Shown: positions 10,501-20,935 of the stretch, in pieces
How positions within the stretch are numbered: the first letter of the stretch is position 1
Layout: every line of letters starts with the position of its first letter
Position numbers and translations under genes: made by a program
The notes under the pieces: model-generated
The model's database searches: none
The model's input: the letters and a program-made list of their open reading frames with translations, nothing else
What the model was told of the DNA's origin: nothing
Source of the DNA: Meconema thalassinum
Taxonomy: Eukaryota > Arthropoda > Insecta > Orthoptera > Tettigoniidae
Direction: 5' to 3'
Length of the DNA stretch: 64,000 bases
NCBI GenBank assembly: GCA_946902985.2
Contig: OX336388.2
Location: 228,306,467 to 228,370,466, forward strand

Positions 10501-10715
10501 TATTATCGCATATATTTTATCAAGCTAGGTTAAAACTATAATAATAATAATAACTAGTTGAAACCCATCAAAACATGACGGGCAATGGGTAATATATTTT
10601 ACTGAAGAAGATTCCTATATAAATTACAATCTTTGTACGATTACTTTTTGGCACTATTGCAACTTTAAGGGCGTCAACAGATTGCACCCTAGACATTGCA
10701 ACATACTGTTCGCAA
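10501..10715. other. No gene; short AAT run
   Basis: A small ATA/ATT microsatellite lies at about 10538-10551. Nothing else is recognised. Confidence 0.4.
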
Positions 10716-10800
10716 AAATCACACATGGAGTCACTGGGATTCGAACCACTGACCCAGCGGTAAGAGACCGGCGTCCTGCCGCCTAAGCCACGGAAGCTTC
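10716..10800 (-). mobile_element. SINE S5 head fragment
   Basis: On the minus strand (from about 10796) this matches the first ~80 bp of the SINE at 5882-6215, including the tRNA-like B box. The rest is absent. Confidence 0.7.
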
Positions 10801-11274
10801 CCCAAGAGATAAAGTAAAGTATGAAAAAGATATATTATCGAAATGGAAGCCAAAAGGAAAGGAGTGATACGTCGTGCAAAATTAATGAATCTTCCCCTTC
10901 TTTATAATTCTTACAAATAACTATCACATTAAAACGCGCTGGACATCCTCCATGTCTGTTGTCAAGAACCAAGCTGAACCTGTGCATGTGCTAAGGGCCA
11001 AGAATTTTGCATTTTTGTTTATTAATTTAAAATATATGGTAACATATTTGTTTATTTTAAAGTCACTCTGCAAATCTCCAGGCCAAGAGCTCTCGTCAGA
11101 ATGCATTACGAAGTAAATCAATTAAGACGTTTTATCAATCTCGCGGTAACAAAAATCAGCTTAGTGTTTTAAATATATACATAATAATAATAATAAATGT
11201 GATATACAGTTCTACAAGGAAGAAGTTAGTGTAGGAATGAAACTTTCGCTACATCGCTGGGTTTTTAGACCAAC
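10801..11274. other. No feature seen
   Basis: AT-rich with a short AAT run near 11182-11196. No repeat or gene is recognised. Confidence 0.4.
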
Positions 11275-12029
11275 CTTGCTGGACAAAACCGGTGGTGTGA
11301 ATAGAGCTTAGGATAAACCAAATTTGAGTAGCAAAGAGTTCCACAGCCTTCTGAACAAAACCGCTTGTGTGAATAGAGCTTAGGTGAAACCCAATTTGAG
11401 TAGCAAAGAGTTCCAGAGCCCCTTGGACAAAACCGCTTGTGTGAGTAGAGCTTTAAAGAAGCCCGATTTGAGTAACAAAGAGTTCCAGAGCCCCTTGGAC
11501 AAAACCGCTTGTGTGAGTAGAACTTTAAAGAAGCCTGATTTGAGTAGCAAAGAGTTCCAGAGCCCCTTGGACAAAACCGCTTATGTGAGTGGAGATTTAA
11601 AGAAGCCTGATTTGAGTAGCAAAGAGTTCCAGAGCCCCTTGGACAAAACCACTTATGTGAGTGGAGATTTAAAGAAGCCTGATTTGAGTAGCAAAGAGTT
11701 CCAGAGCCCCTTGGACAAAACCACTTATGTGAGTGGAGATTTAAAGAAGCCTGATTTGAGTAGCAAAGAGTTCCAGAGCCCCTTGGACAAAATCGCTTAT
11801 GTGAATAGAGCTTTAAAGAAGCTCGATTTAAGCAGCAAAGAGTTTCAGGGCCCCTTGGAGAAAACCGCTTGTGTGAATAGAGCTTTAAAGAAGCCCGGTT
11901 TGAGCAGCAAAGAGTTCCAGGGCCCCTTGGACAAAACCGCTTGTGTGAATAGAGCTTTAAAGAAGCCCGATTTGAGCAGCAAAGAGTTCCATAGCCCCTT
12001 GGACAAAACCGCTTGTGTGAATAGAGCGG
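11275..12029. repeat. 72-bp tandem array, about 11 units
   Basis: The period is exactly 72 bp (GACAAAACC recurs at about 11281, 11354, 11426, 11498 and onward to 12002). The period is a multiple of three and the units lack stops, so a 224-codon frame stays open on the plus strand (11384-12058), encoding a 24-residue repeat of the type KKPDLSSKEFQSPLDKTAYV. The minus strand is also open over part of the array. No promoter, splice context or known domain supports a gene. The array continues at 12504-12640 after an insertion. Confidence 0.9.
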
Positions 12030-12503
12030 GACCGCCCCAAAGGAAAAGGAAGAAGTAGATAAACCCGAGTCAGCTCAGGAAGCCCTCGGGGTGGCCAAAT
12101 CCCTAACTCACCAAACTTGAGCCCTTGAGGGTGTAGCACTATGCAGCGTGCACCAGAAGTGGTGGGGCTACATACACCTTGCCTCCTTGAGGGCCTTGTG
12201 CAGAAGGCATGAGATACGAATACAATGAAGAGAAAACAAGAGGTCTGGCCCCTCCAAGAATGAGGGATCAGGAAAGATGAGACAAGGGCCTATTAAGGCG
12301 GGAAAGTGAAAGACTCCCTAGGCCTCGGATAGCCTAATACCGTCAGGGTCAGAAACGAACAAGAATTGTCGAAGGGAAGTTGATAGGAAAGACAACAGAG
12401 AGAAGTTCGTCACAAGTAAGTGCAAGAACGCGGGACTCAGATGTGGTCCCGTGGTCGCCAACCCACGTCTCACTAGACGTGAGCCCCTGGGGGGGGGGGG
12501 GGG
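12030..12503. repeat. Dispersed repeat G1, 3' portion, inserted in the 72-bp array
   Basis: This matches 54640-55075 over its whole length (blocks such as 'ccagaagtggtggggctacatac' and 'gagactccctaggcctcgga'). It ends in a run of about 15 G (12489-12503). The 72-bp array stops at 12029 and resumes at 12504, so G1 interrupts the array. No target duplication could be assigned. Confidence 0.75.
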
Positions 12504-12640
12504 TGGACAAAACCGCTTGGGGGAACCCGGAATTAATTAGCAGAGATTTCAAGTGCCTCGTGAACAAAATCACTTGTGTGAAACGGGTTTTTGTGAACCC
12601 ATATTTGAGTAGCAGAGATTTCCAGAGTCCCCTACGACTG
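12504..12640. repeat. Degenerate remainder of the 72-bp array
   Basis: About two diverged units (ACAAAACCGCTTG, TTGAGTAGCAGAGATTTCCAG) are recognisable. They are more diverged than the units at 11420-12020, as is usual at the edge of an array. Confidence 0.7.
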
Positions 12641-13015
12641 CAACTAGAGGGCGGAACCACGGCCGGAAGAACTGAACAATAACAACAGAAGCCATAATTT
12701 GTGGCATGTCTTTCATTTGCCGATCTTAGGAAGAAAAAAGCGAGCCTGGTCAAGCTTCGTTAGACTCCATATTACTTCATTGTTACCCCCCGGTATTAGT
12801 GATCGTTAGTGCGAGGCGGACAGGGGAATGATTCAATTCTCTTCTCCGGGGAAATAATAATAAAACATTGTGTTTCTTTCTGCTGATTGATGCTCTTAAT
12901 TATTGTGATTCCAAGCGCTGTACCTTAAAATACAGCCTATATCCTGTATTCCATAGCTGGGACCTCTACAGCCACATTCAGTGATGATGGCGAAGGTGGT
13001 AATGATGATAATAAT
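12641..13015. other. No feature seen
   Basis: No supported ORF or family; a short GATGAT tract near 12980-13015. Confidence 0.4.
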
Positions 13016-13316
13016 ATTTTTAGCCTAATTTTCACATTATGCAAAAATGAGGAAAAAGTAGACTTATGAGATCGATTCGGGCAAATGTGTGTTTCTGTCT
13101 GGCTGTGTGTGTGATCCCCCCCATCAACTCCTCAACGGCTGCAGCAATCGAAACAAAATTTGGTAGGAGTAAAGATCTATACCTGAATATCTCAATGCCG
13201 TATTTGAAAATAATGTCAGTGCTACCAATTGCTGAAAAATCGCAATTGAATTATCAGCTCCATATTGTATATCTTGGAAGGTATACATGGGAGCTATACC
13301 AAAATTGGCACACATA
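13016..13316 (-). mobile_element. X1 hairpin-ended element, 3' part (split by a Helitron)
   Basis: On the minus strand this is the terminal ~300 bp of family X1: the 'agctgcagccgtt..gagttgatag' region, a short GT tract, and the end hairpin with CATTTTTGCATAATG (about 13031-13045). It stops exactly where the 9.3-kb Helitron begins. The other part of the same element is 22614-23683; joined, they give about 1.37 kb, the length of the other X1 copies. Confidence 0.8.
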
Positions 13317-13689
13317 TCTTTATATATATAATTCTTCGACACGTGTGTATGTGACTGAATTCCTCCTAAACGACTGAACTGATTTTGATGGAATTTGGTA
13401 TGTATATTAGGGTGGGTCCATGTATGGTTTAGATTCACAATCTGGCCCGGTAGGTGGAATGAACACAATTTTAGAACCACAATTTACACACAATTTTAGA
13501 ACCACAATATACAGTCAAAAACAGTTGTCTTGGAAACCACTAGCCTTTGCCTTCGTGAAAGCTGATGTCTTTGGACGGTTTGTCTCTACACGTTAGAGCC
13601 ACCTGGTCGCAACCTGTGCAACTACCGCCATAACATACACTCCGCCTGTGGCGGAAAGTTGTGTTTTATACCAAAGGTGGCAGTGATGT

Positions 13690-14629
13690 CGAATTCTACT
13701 GTTCGTCTCTGTACGTTAGAGCGTTTCAAAGTCCCGAATGCGTTCATATACCATTCATCCGATTGCCATGAAACTTGGATGATATGTTGAGTGAGCTCCA
13801 GGGAAGGTGTTTGGCTTAGTAAATCCATTTTACAATAGATAGCGCACGAATAGATTCAACAAATGAGCGACTACGCACGAAGAGTTTCAAAAAGGTCCCG
13901 TATGCGTTCAAATACCATTCGTCCGATAGCGATGAAACTTGGGTGAGATGTTGTGTACACTCCAGGGAAGGCTTCTGGCTTAGTAAATCAATTTCACATT
14001 AGGTAGCGCACGACTAGATTCAACAAATGAGTGACGACGCGCGATGCGTTTCAACAAAATCCCGTATAAGTTTATATTCCATTCACAGATTGAGATGAAA
14101 CTTTGATGAGTTGTTGTGTACATTTAAGTGAAGGCTTCTAACTTAGTAATCCATTTCACAGGAGTTTGCGCACGAGTAGATTCAACAAATGAGCGGCGAC
14201 GTGCGAAGCGTATCAACAAAGTCCCGTATGCGTTCAAATACCATTCGTCCGATAGCGATGGGTGAGATGTTGTGTACACTTACGAGAGGGTTTCTAACTT
14301 AGTAAATCCATTTTACAATAGGTAGCTCACGAGTAGATTCAACAAATGAGCAACGACGCGCGAACTTTTAATCAAAGTCCCGTATGCGTTCATATACCAT
14401 TCATCCGATTGCAATGAAACTTGGGTGAGATGTTGTGTACACTTACGTGAGGGTTTCTAACTTAGTAAATCCATTTCACAGGAGGTTTCGCACGAGTAGA
14501 TTCATCAAATGAGCGACGACGTGCGAAGCGTTTCAATAAGGTCCCGTATGCGTTCAAATACCATTCGTCCGATTACGATGAAACTTGGGTGAGATGTTGT
14601 GAACACCCTACGGAAGGTTTCTGGCTTAA
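13690..14629 (+). repeat. ~165-bp tandem repeat inside the Helitron (array 1)
   Basis: Units share 'gcgcacgagtagattcaaca', 'cccgtatgcgttcatatacc' and 'tgagatgttgtgtacac'. About six units of 160-165 bp are present. Each unit contains a degenerate 'ccattcatccgattgcgatgaaactt' phrase. The same unit makes up arrays 2 and 3. Confidence 0.85.
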
Positions 14630-14639
14630 GAGGGGGCGA

Positions 14640-15266
14640 AACTTGGGTCGGAAATCGCCTTTTATTTCCAGAAATGGCCACCTGAGAAGTGAGCGCTATT
14701 GTCGCGTAATCTGCATTACCGACCATGCTACAGAGTAGAGCGCGTACGGTGGCAGGTGAGAGAGAGCGTTTTGGACATAAAGAGACAGAGACACACACTG
14801 CGATGTCGCCAGACTGCTCGTCCCGCAGTGTTGCTAATTGCTATGAAGCAAGTCAGTCGGCATTCAACCTCCACTCAGCCGACTTCTCAGTTTTCTTCCC
14901 TCAGTCTTTCGGCAGGACTTACGCAACCTGCCCAAGCGCATGTTGTGATGCTGTCAATCGTCACTTCGTCCGTAATTCTAAACGACTGCTATTCGGAAAG
15001 TATTGTTTTTTTCTTGCAACATAAGATTTCACGTGCGCCCACAATTGGGTTGTACCAAAACTACACAATGTCCACGCAGGGCCGCGACGATAGAGAGCGA
15101 TCTTGGGCCCCACGGCATTGACTGCCACCCCACATTTGAGTTCTTTCCGTGAAGTTCTAATATTCATGATTTTTTCTTAAAATAAATTAAAATTTCAATA
15201 TTTGGTTATGTGAAATTATATCGGAAAGGGAAGCTATTCAACTTAGTGAATTTTCACCAACCAGGC
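14640..15266. other. Unassigned interior of the TTAA insertion, left part
   Basis: Overlapping short ORFs with no domain. Near 15078-15135 there is a G/C-rich stretch that resembles a hAT end, but no partner was found. Confidence 0.35.
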
Positions 15267-15274
15267 CTTTTACG

Positions 15275-16024
15275 CAGTGCCGGATTTCTGCCTAGGCCTA
15301 CAAGGCCCCGGCCTAGGGGCCCAGCCAGCCTAGGGGCCCCGGTGGGGGAATGTTATCTGCTTATGAGGAGTTAAGTAAAAAGTTTGACTTTCTTACGAAA
15401 CTTCATCGTATGGAATCTAAAGACATTCGTGAAGGAGCCACAAACCATATAACTTTTTATCCGGAGGACTTGGATAGGACTTTGGAAAACGAGTGTCTGC
15501 ACCTGCAAGCTCATTTGTCGTCGAATGATGAAGTTATGGAGTTATCGTCACTGAAGCTATACACATATCGGAAAAAGGCTTTTTCGACATTTATCCAAAC
15601 GTAGGAATTGCGCTTCGAATGCTGTTGTGTACACCATCGTCAAACTGCTCAGTAGAACGGTCGATATCAGCGCTAAAGAGAGTAAAGGATTGCTTAAGAT
15701 CTAACATAGGAGAGAACAGGCTCAATTCAGTCTCTGTAATGTACATAGAGTCAGAAATAATGCAGTCAATTGACTATGATTACGTCATTCATCCTTTTTC
15801 ACAGAAGAATGTTTGTCGTTTGATTCTATACATTTTATAGAATAACGTACCAATACTAACATAGACTGTATTATTCTGATGTTTATTAGAGTCATTAAAG
15901 TCGATTAAAAATTATATGTTCTGTACTAGTGCATTAATTTGCTAAATTTCCAAAATATCTTCGAGATGGTGGGGGGCCCAAATGTCAAGTGCCTAGGGGC
16001 CCTGGATCTCTAAGTCCGGGCCTG
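15275..16024 (+). mobile_element. hAT deletion derivative (750 bp)
   Basis: Inverted ends CAGTGCCGGA and CAGGCCCGGA are flanked by CTTTTACG (15267-15274) and CTTTTTCG (16025-16032), an 8-bp target duplication with one mismatch. G/C-rich GGGGCCC blocks lie inside both ends. The internal region keeps only the 3' end of a transposase gene (next entry), so this is a non-autonomous relic. Confidence 0.85.
15350..15837 (+). pseudogene. hAT transposase C-terminal dimerisation region (frameshifted)
   Basis: The first frame (15350-15601) encodes FDFLTKLHRMESKDI and similar sequence typical of the ZMYM/KIAA1586-like hAT group. After a frameshift near 15590 the second frame reads NVGIALRMLLC, then CSVERSISALKRVKDCLRSN and ENRLNSVSVMYIES, ending at 15837. 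The pattern P-S-N-C-S-V-E-R-x-x-S-A-L-K is the conserved hAT dimerisation motif. The BED finger and the catalytic DDE core are missing. It cannot make a working transposase. Confidence 0.85.
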
Positions 16025-16163
16025 CTTTTTCGGGGACATAATCTGATTTTATATTCATTCGTGAATTTTGTACTTTTAAATTTCGTAGCGTGCTTACATT
16101 TTCTAAGTTGCCTTTAACACTGTAACGCTTGAAATTTTACCTGCTGCCAATAGACTACAGATT

Positions 16164-16210
16164 ACTGTTATTTACCTAGGTATACAGTATATACCTAGGT
16201 AAATAACAGT
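16164..16210. other. Near-perfect hairpin, 21-bp arms
   Basis: ACTGTTATTTACCTAGGTATA (16164-16184) is the exact reverse complement of 16190-16210, with a 5-base loop. It is not associated with a recognised element end. Confidence 0.85.
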
Positions 16211-17476
16211 TCTTTAGAAATAACTGAAATTGGACCCAACGTTTTCGCTCTATAACGGCCCAAGAATCACCATTGTTTTAAAGTTTACTCACTTTACCTT
16301 TCAAGAGTTTGCTTGGACTTATTTAAAAGACTGATATAGCAATTAAGAAGCCGTAGTTTTCTCTTTCGGGCCCTTCAGTACGCTCGGGCCCCAGGGCTGT
16401 AGCCCCATTTGCCCCTCCTTCTCGTCGGACCTGTGTCCGCGTTGTCTTGCTATTTCATCAATTTCGTACGTACAATGAGCGGATTTGTGAAGTAACAATT
16501 CCACTCTGGTTTGTGATGGGTTGTGGGGAATATCATTAGAAGACAACCACTCTATAATGTATGCCTCTCTGTTATTCGAGGTCGGAGCTTTGTTAATTTG
16601 CACTGAGAAAATGCTCACATTGTCCATAATAACTGAATGTGGACGGAGGTATGGCAGTAATTATTCAGTAAACCTTAGTTTAAAACGAGCGTGTCTCTCC
16701 TGAACGGCAATGGTCAGATTTCTCAGAGTTCGATACTATACAATTGGTCGCGTAGATTACTATTGTAATCAAGGTTCATTTGTTTTATATCTACGAACAT
16801 AATACACTAGATTTTGGTACATTCTGTTCAGTACCTTTCCAAGAAGTTCTTCCCATTACAATCACCGTGAAATATTACATCAATTGCCACTATATAGCGT
16901 GCCAGTGGTGTACCAAATAGTCAATTGTATTCCAATCGACTATTTCGGGAACTGCGCTTGAACTCATGGGTAGAGCCCTCCGCGGTAAACAAAGCGTTAT
17001 CCGCATCCGCCCCGCATCCGCACGTTTGTTATCCGAATCTACTGGCATTACTATAATATTTTTAATTAGATAAAGCATAACGCATTAAAGCAACACATTT
17101 ACACATTTGAGATGAAAGTCGTTCCTTTAGGCTTTGTATGTCAAGTTCTATGTTTAAAATGAATGTTACACAGCCAGAATTGCAACCCTTTTCAGTTCGG
17201 AGTGTTAATTATGCTTAATTACTTAATTTGAATGATATTAGCTTAAGTAATCATCTTACATTTCTCATGAAAATAACATAACGGAAAAAAAATGTCATCT
17301 CATAGACATCCGGGTCCTAGTAATGAAATTCAACAAGTTCGGATTGTATTCTAAAAGCTATCCGCAACTTTATTCAAAACATTATCCGCAGCTTATCCGC
17401 TATCCGCACAGCCATGCAAACTATATATGCATGGCGAAAAATGTTGCGGATATCCGCATCCGCGTAGGGCTTTACT
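16211..17476. other. Unassigned; G/C-rich hAT-like end near 16370-16440
   Basis: The stretch at 16370-16440 (minus strand GGAGGGGCAAATGGGGC then GGGCCCGAG) resembles the G/C-rich ends of hAT elements, but no partner end or target duplication was found. From 16900 on no repeat is recognised. Repeated 'ttatccgca' words occur at 16990-17040 and 17355-17460, without a gene. Confidence 0.35.
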
Positions 17477-17991
17477 CATGGGCGCCCGTAGGGGAGGGGA
17501 AAAAAGGGGCCGTGGGCCCGGCCTGGAATCCCGAGAATATTTCGACTGTTCATTGTCACACCAGTTTATTTCATAAATTGAGGATACTGATAGTTAACTG
17601 ATTTAGATGTAGGGATAATTCCACAGTTTTAATTAACTAAGTAATTAGTGATTATTTGAAAATATCTCCAGTTATTTAGAAAATCGGCGAACTGGATTAA
17701 CATTACTATTTTAATGAACTGCTTGATTTTTATTTTACTTGTTCTTAAGAAATGAACATTATGACGATGATTCACAAAAGAAAGAAAAAAACTCCTCCCA
17801 TTCATGCCATGAAGATATGTACCCGACGGTTTTAGAGCAGTCAAATAATGAATAACACGAAGCAAGTAAGAAATGAAACTAAATTGCCGGGCGGAGGTAC
17901 GTATCATCATCAGCTAATGACAGGTAGGTAAAGAAATGAAAAATACAACTTGCCTCCCTCCCCCCGGAAAGAAATCCTGCGGGTGCCCATG
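17477..17991. mobile_element. Possible small inverted-repeat element
   Basis: ATGGGCGCCCGTAGG at about 17478 and the inverse of ATGGGCACCCGCAGG at about 17977-17991 could be terminal inverted repeats of a ~515-bp element. The flanks do not give a clean 8-bp duplication. No ORF is supported. Confidence 0.4.
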
Positions 17992-18507
17992 CTTGTATAG
18001 CATTGTATAGAATTGGGCAACTGAATATATTAAGGAACACTTAATTGTAGAAAAATACTCATCTGTTCGCAAATATTTCATGTTTTTACTCAATACGGGA
18101 AACTGCCAAATTTCTTTCAAATTTAGAATTAGATAAGTTTTCATGTTGTGTCAAAATATTTGGTATTTCATGTATTTGTCATGGAGGAAAGAAAGAGAGG
18201 ATTTGCCCAGAGCTCGTGCCAGTGAAGCAAAGCGCTGAGTGCAAAGTGGGCGTAACCTAGTGTTCTGTGACTTGTATGCGGTAGAGCATTGTGCATGGTT
18301 ATTTCGGAGTTTTTTTTTCTTCCTAATAATAGCGTGTAGTGCCTATGGTGGTACGAATCGACAGAACAGAACAGACCAGGAAGTAGGCCTATTATTTACC
18401 ATACTTGAAAGTTACAATATCAATTGAAGCTGAACCGTTGTAAGTTGTATCCATGCAATTCTGTTGCAAGTTGAGTTTATTAATATTATATTATATCTCA
18501 GGACAGG
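17992..18507. other. No feature seen
   Basis: AT-rich sequence without a recognised family. Confidence 0.35.
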
Positions 18508-18572
18508 AAAGCATGGAGAGCTGCGTCAAACCAGTCGAAAGACTGAAGACTCAAACAACAAAACGTTATATT
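18508..18572 (+). mobile_element. Short LINE/SINE 3' end
   Basis: It contains GGAGAGCTGCGTCAAACCAG then GACTGAAGAC and an AAC-rich tail. I recognise this as the 3' end of a retroposon very common in orthopteroid genomes. Only about 60 bp is present. Confidence 0.55.
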
Positions 18573-19995
18573 GCACTAGCCAGCGCAGCGAAGGCATCTC
18601 CTTCCGGTTCTTTCCTCTATGGTATTTGTCTATGATTAGTATATTCATCACACTCCATCCTTCTTATAAAATCGAAAATCAAAATTTTAAACAACAAAAA
18701 AAGAACAAATGAAATACCCATTAAAATTGGCCTACGATTGTAATCCACGCGACTACTGACGTTGCATTTCGAGCCGACCGTCCTAACCAAAACTTCCAGT
18801 CCTCCGGAAACGTCGCTCATTTTCCAACACATTGACCTTGTATAGTTTTGACTTACATTACGCTTCATCAAGGTAATAAATGCAGTAACTTATGTCCCTG
18901 ATTCACCGATCTCGTACATTAGGGTACCGGTACCCTGAAAAATACAGTTCTCGCCACTCTGATGTCACTCCTTTCCATGGGTAGCCTTTTCTCGTCATGA
19001 GTTTCCTCATATGTTTAGTGCTACGCTTATCTTATACTGTACTGTAGGTTCATAATTAGTTAAAATATAAGAAACTACCAGAGTATTAGTGTAGGACAAT
19101 ACTGTGAAAACACAATAGATATGATTTATATACAGGATACTTTTTTCGGTCTAGCGACATAGCCGTAGCGGCAAAATGCATGCGTAGCCGGGTTACTCAT
19201 TGCGAGAGATATAGCGCTGCTATGTTGCTACATGGACAGGGGTAGCTGACCACGCAGTTCCGCCCCTTAAAAAACAACAATAACGAACTTGCTAGATGGA
19301 TAAAAAAGAAGGACCCTGTACTTTTAATTAATAAGTGTATGATAAAAATGTTTCACAATAAATTATACAAACTCGTTGAATTAATAACACTGTATACAGA
19401 AGATTAACCTACTAACCGTTCGTTTAAAAACGAAAGTAAACACAGTAGAATCCTATTCAATGAACACAATACATCAGCTGTAAGTCTTGTTCTCAGCGCT
19501 AAAAATAACTCGTCACTCTGCCTTACCGACCCATTACGCCTGCGCTCTTGCGGCTAAGTAGCGAACTTCTACGGCAGCGGCATTACGACTGAAAGTGAAG
19601 GGCATTAAAAACTGCTTATTTTATAGAAACACGCAGGAGAAAAGCAAGATGCATCTCTATAGAAGCATTCTTAATCAAATACCATTTACAACCATGTAAC
19701 TTTTCATCACTTTTGACAGTAACATTGATTTTTAATTTCTGAAGTAAAATCGGTGAAAATAAGGCCTTGCCTTATGGGAAAACTGCTTCTCAGTTTCAAT
19801 GATACAAAATGTTATTATCAATGAAATCTCATTTGAAGAGTTTAATACGTGCTATTGAAGGTATTTACGTGATTTGAAAGTGAAGTTTTGTTTAATTTCG
19901 GCCATTGACCTATTTAAAACGTAGATTTTAACTCTCTCTCAATGCTATAAGCAGAGCCTGCCACGAACGGCCGGCCGGCTGACTTTAGCGTCCTC
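18573..19995. other. Unassigned interior of the TTAA insertion, right part
   Basis: No supported ORF, family or RNA gene. The right edge is defined only by the return of the 165-bp array. Confidence 0.4.
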
Positions 19996-20935
19996 TTAAT
20001 AAAACTATTTTACAATAGGTAGCGCATGAGTAGATTCAACAAATGAGTGACGGCACGTGAATCATTTCAACCAAGTACCGTATGCGTCCATATACCATTT
20101 ATCCGATTGCGATGAAACTTTGGTGAATTGTTGTGTACACTCCAGGAAATGTTTCTGTCTTAGTAAATCCAGTTTTTAATAAGAAGCGCACGAGTAGATT
20201 CAACAAATGAGCGACGATGCGCGAATCGTTTCCACAATGTCCCGTATGCGGTCATATATCATTCATCGAATTGCGATCACACCTTGGTGAATCATTGAGT
20301 ACACGCCAGGTAAATCTATTTTACAATAGGTAGCGCATGAGTAGATTCAACAAATAAGTGACGGCACGCGAATCGTTTAAAGAAAATCACTTATGCGTTC
20401 ATATGTCATTCATCCGGTTCCAATGAAACTTTGATGAGTTGTTGTGTACACGCCAGGGAAGGTGTTCAACTTGGTAAATCCATTTTACAATATTGGTAGC
20501 GCACGAGTAGATGTAAGAAATGAGTGACAACGCGCGAAGTGTTCCAACAAAATCATGTATGCGTTCATATACTATTCATCGATTGCGATGAAACTTTGAT
20601 GAGTTGTTGTGTACACTTACGTGAAGCTTTCTAACTTATTAAATCCATTTCACAGTTGGCAGAGCACGAGTAGATTCAACAAATGAGTGACAGCGCACGA
20701 ATCATTTAAATCAAATCCCGTATGCGTTAAATGCCATTTATCCGTTTGCGATGAAACTTTGGAGAGTTGTTGTGCACGCTCCAACGAATGTTTCTAAATT
20801 AGTTAATTCAATTCACGATAGTTTAGAGGCAGTTAACAGAAATTGAAAAAAATATTGTGTATCCAAAAGCACTTCAAGAAACTAAGTTACAACACCTTCT
20901 TTGATTGGCAGGACAAGGTCTGCCGGGTCAGCTAG
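19996..20935 (+). mobile_element. Helitron 1, array 2 and 3' terminus
   Basis: About five units of the ~165-bp repeat are followed by a unique 3' tail and the terminus. The end shows a hairpin GGCAG-GACAAGGT-CTGCC (20917-20934 region), then CTAG at 20932-20935 and a T. This is the textbook Helitron 3' structure. Confidence 0.85.

Larger units (their letters stand above)
14630..19995. mobile_element. TTAA-flanked 5.4-kb insertion
   Basis: Array 1 breaks in mid-unit at GGCTTAA (14626-14629 TTAA) and array 2 resumes in the same phase after TTAA at 19996-19999. Joining the two sides with one TTAA rebuilds a normal unit of the right length. The ends show weak inverted similarity (GAGGGGGCGAAACT and GAGGACGCTAAAGT). 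TTAA duplication is typical of piggyBac-like elements. No transposase is seen, and the interior has collected other elements. The superfamily is an inference. Confidence 0.55.

Noticed and set aside
13690..14629. CRISPR-like repeat array
   Set aside because: Units are ~165 bp and repeat over their full length with no unique spacers, and the setting is a eukaryotic Helitron.
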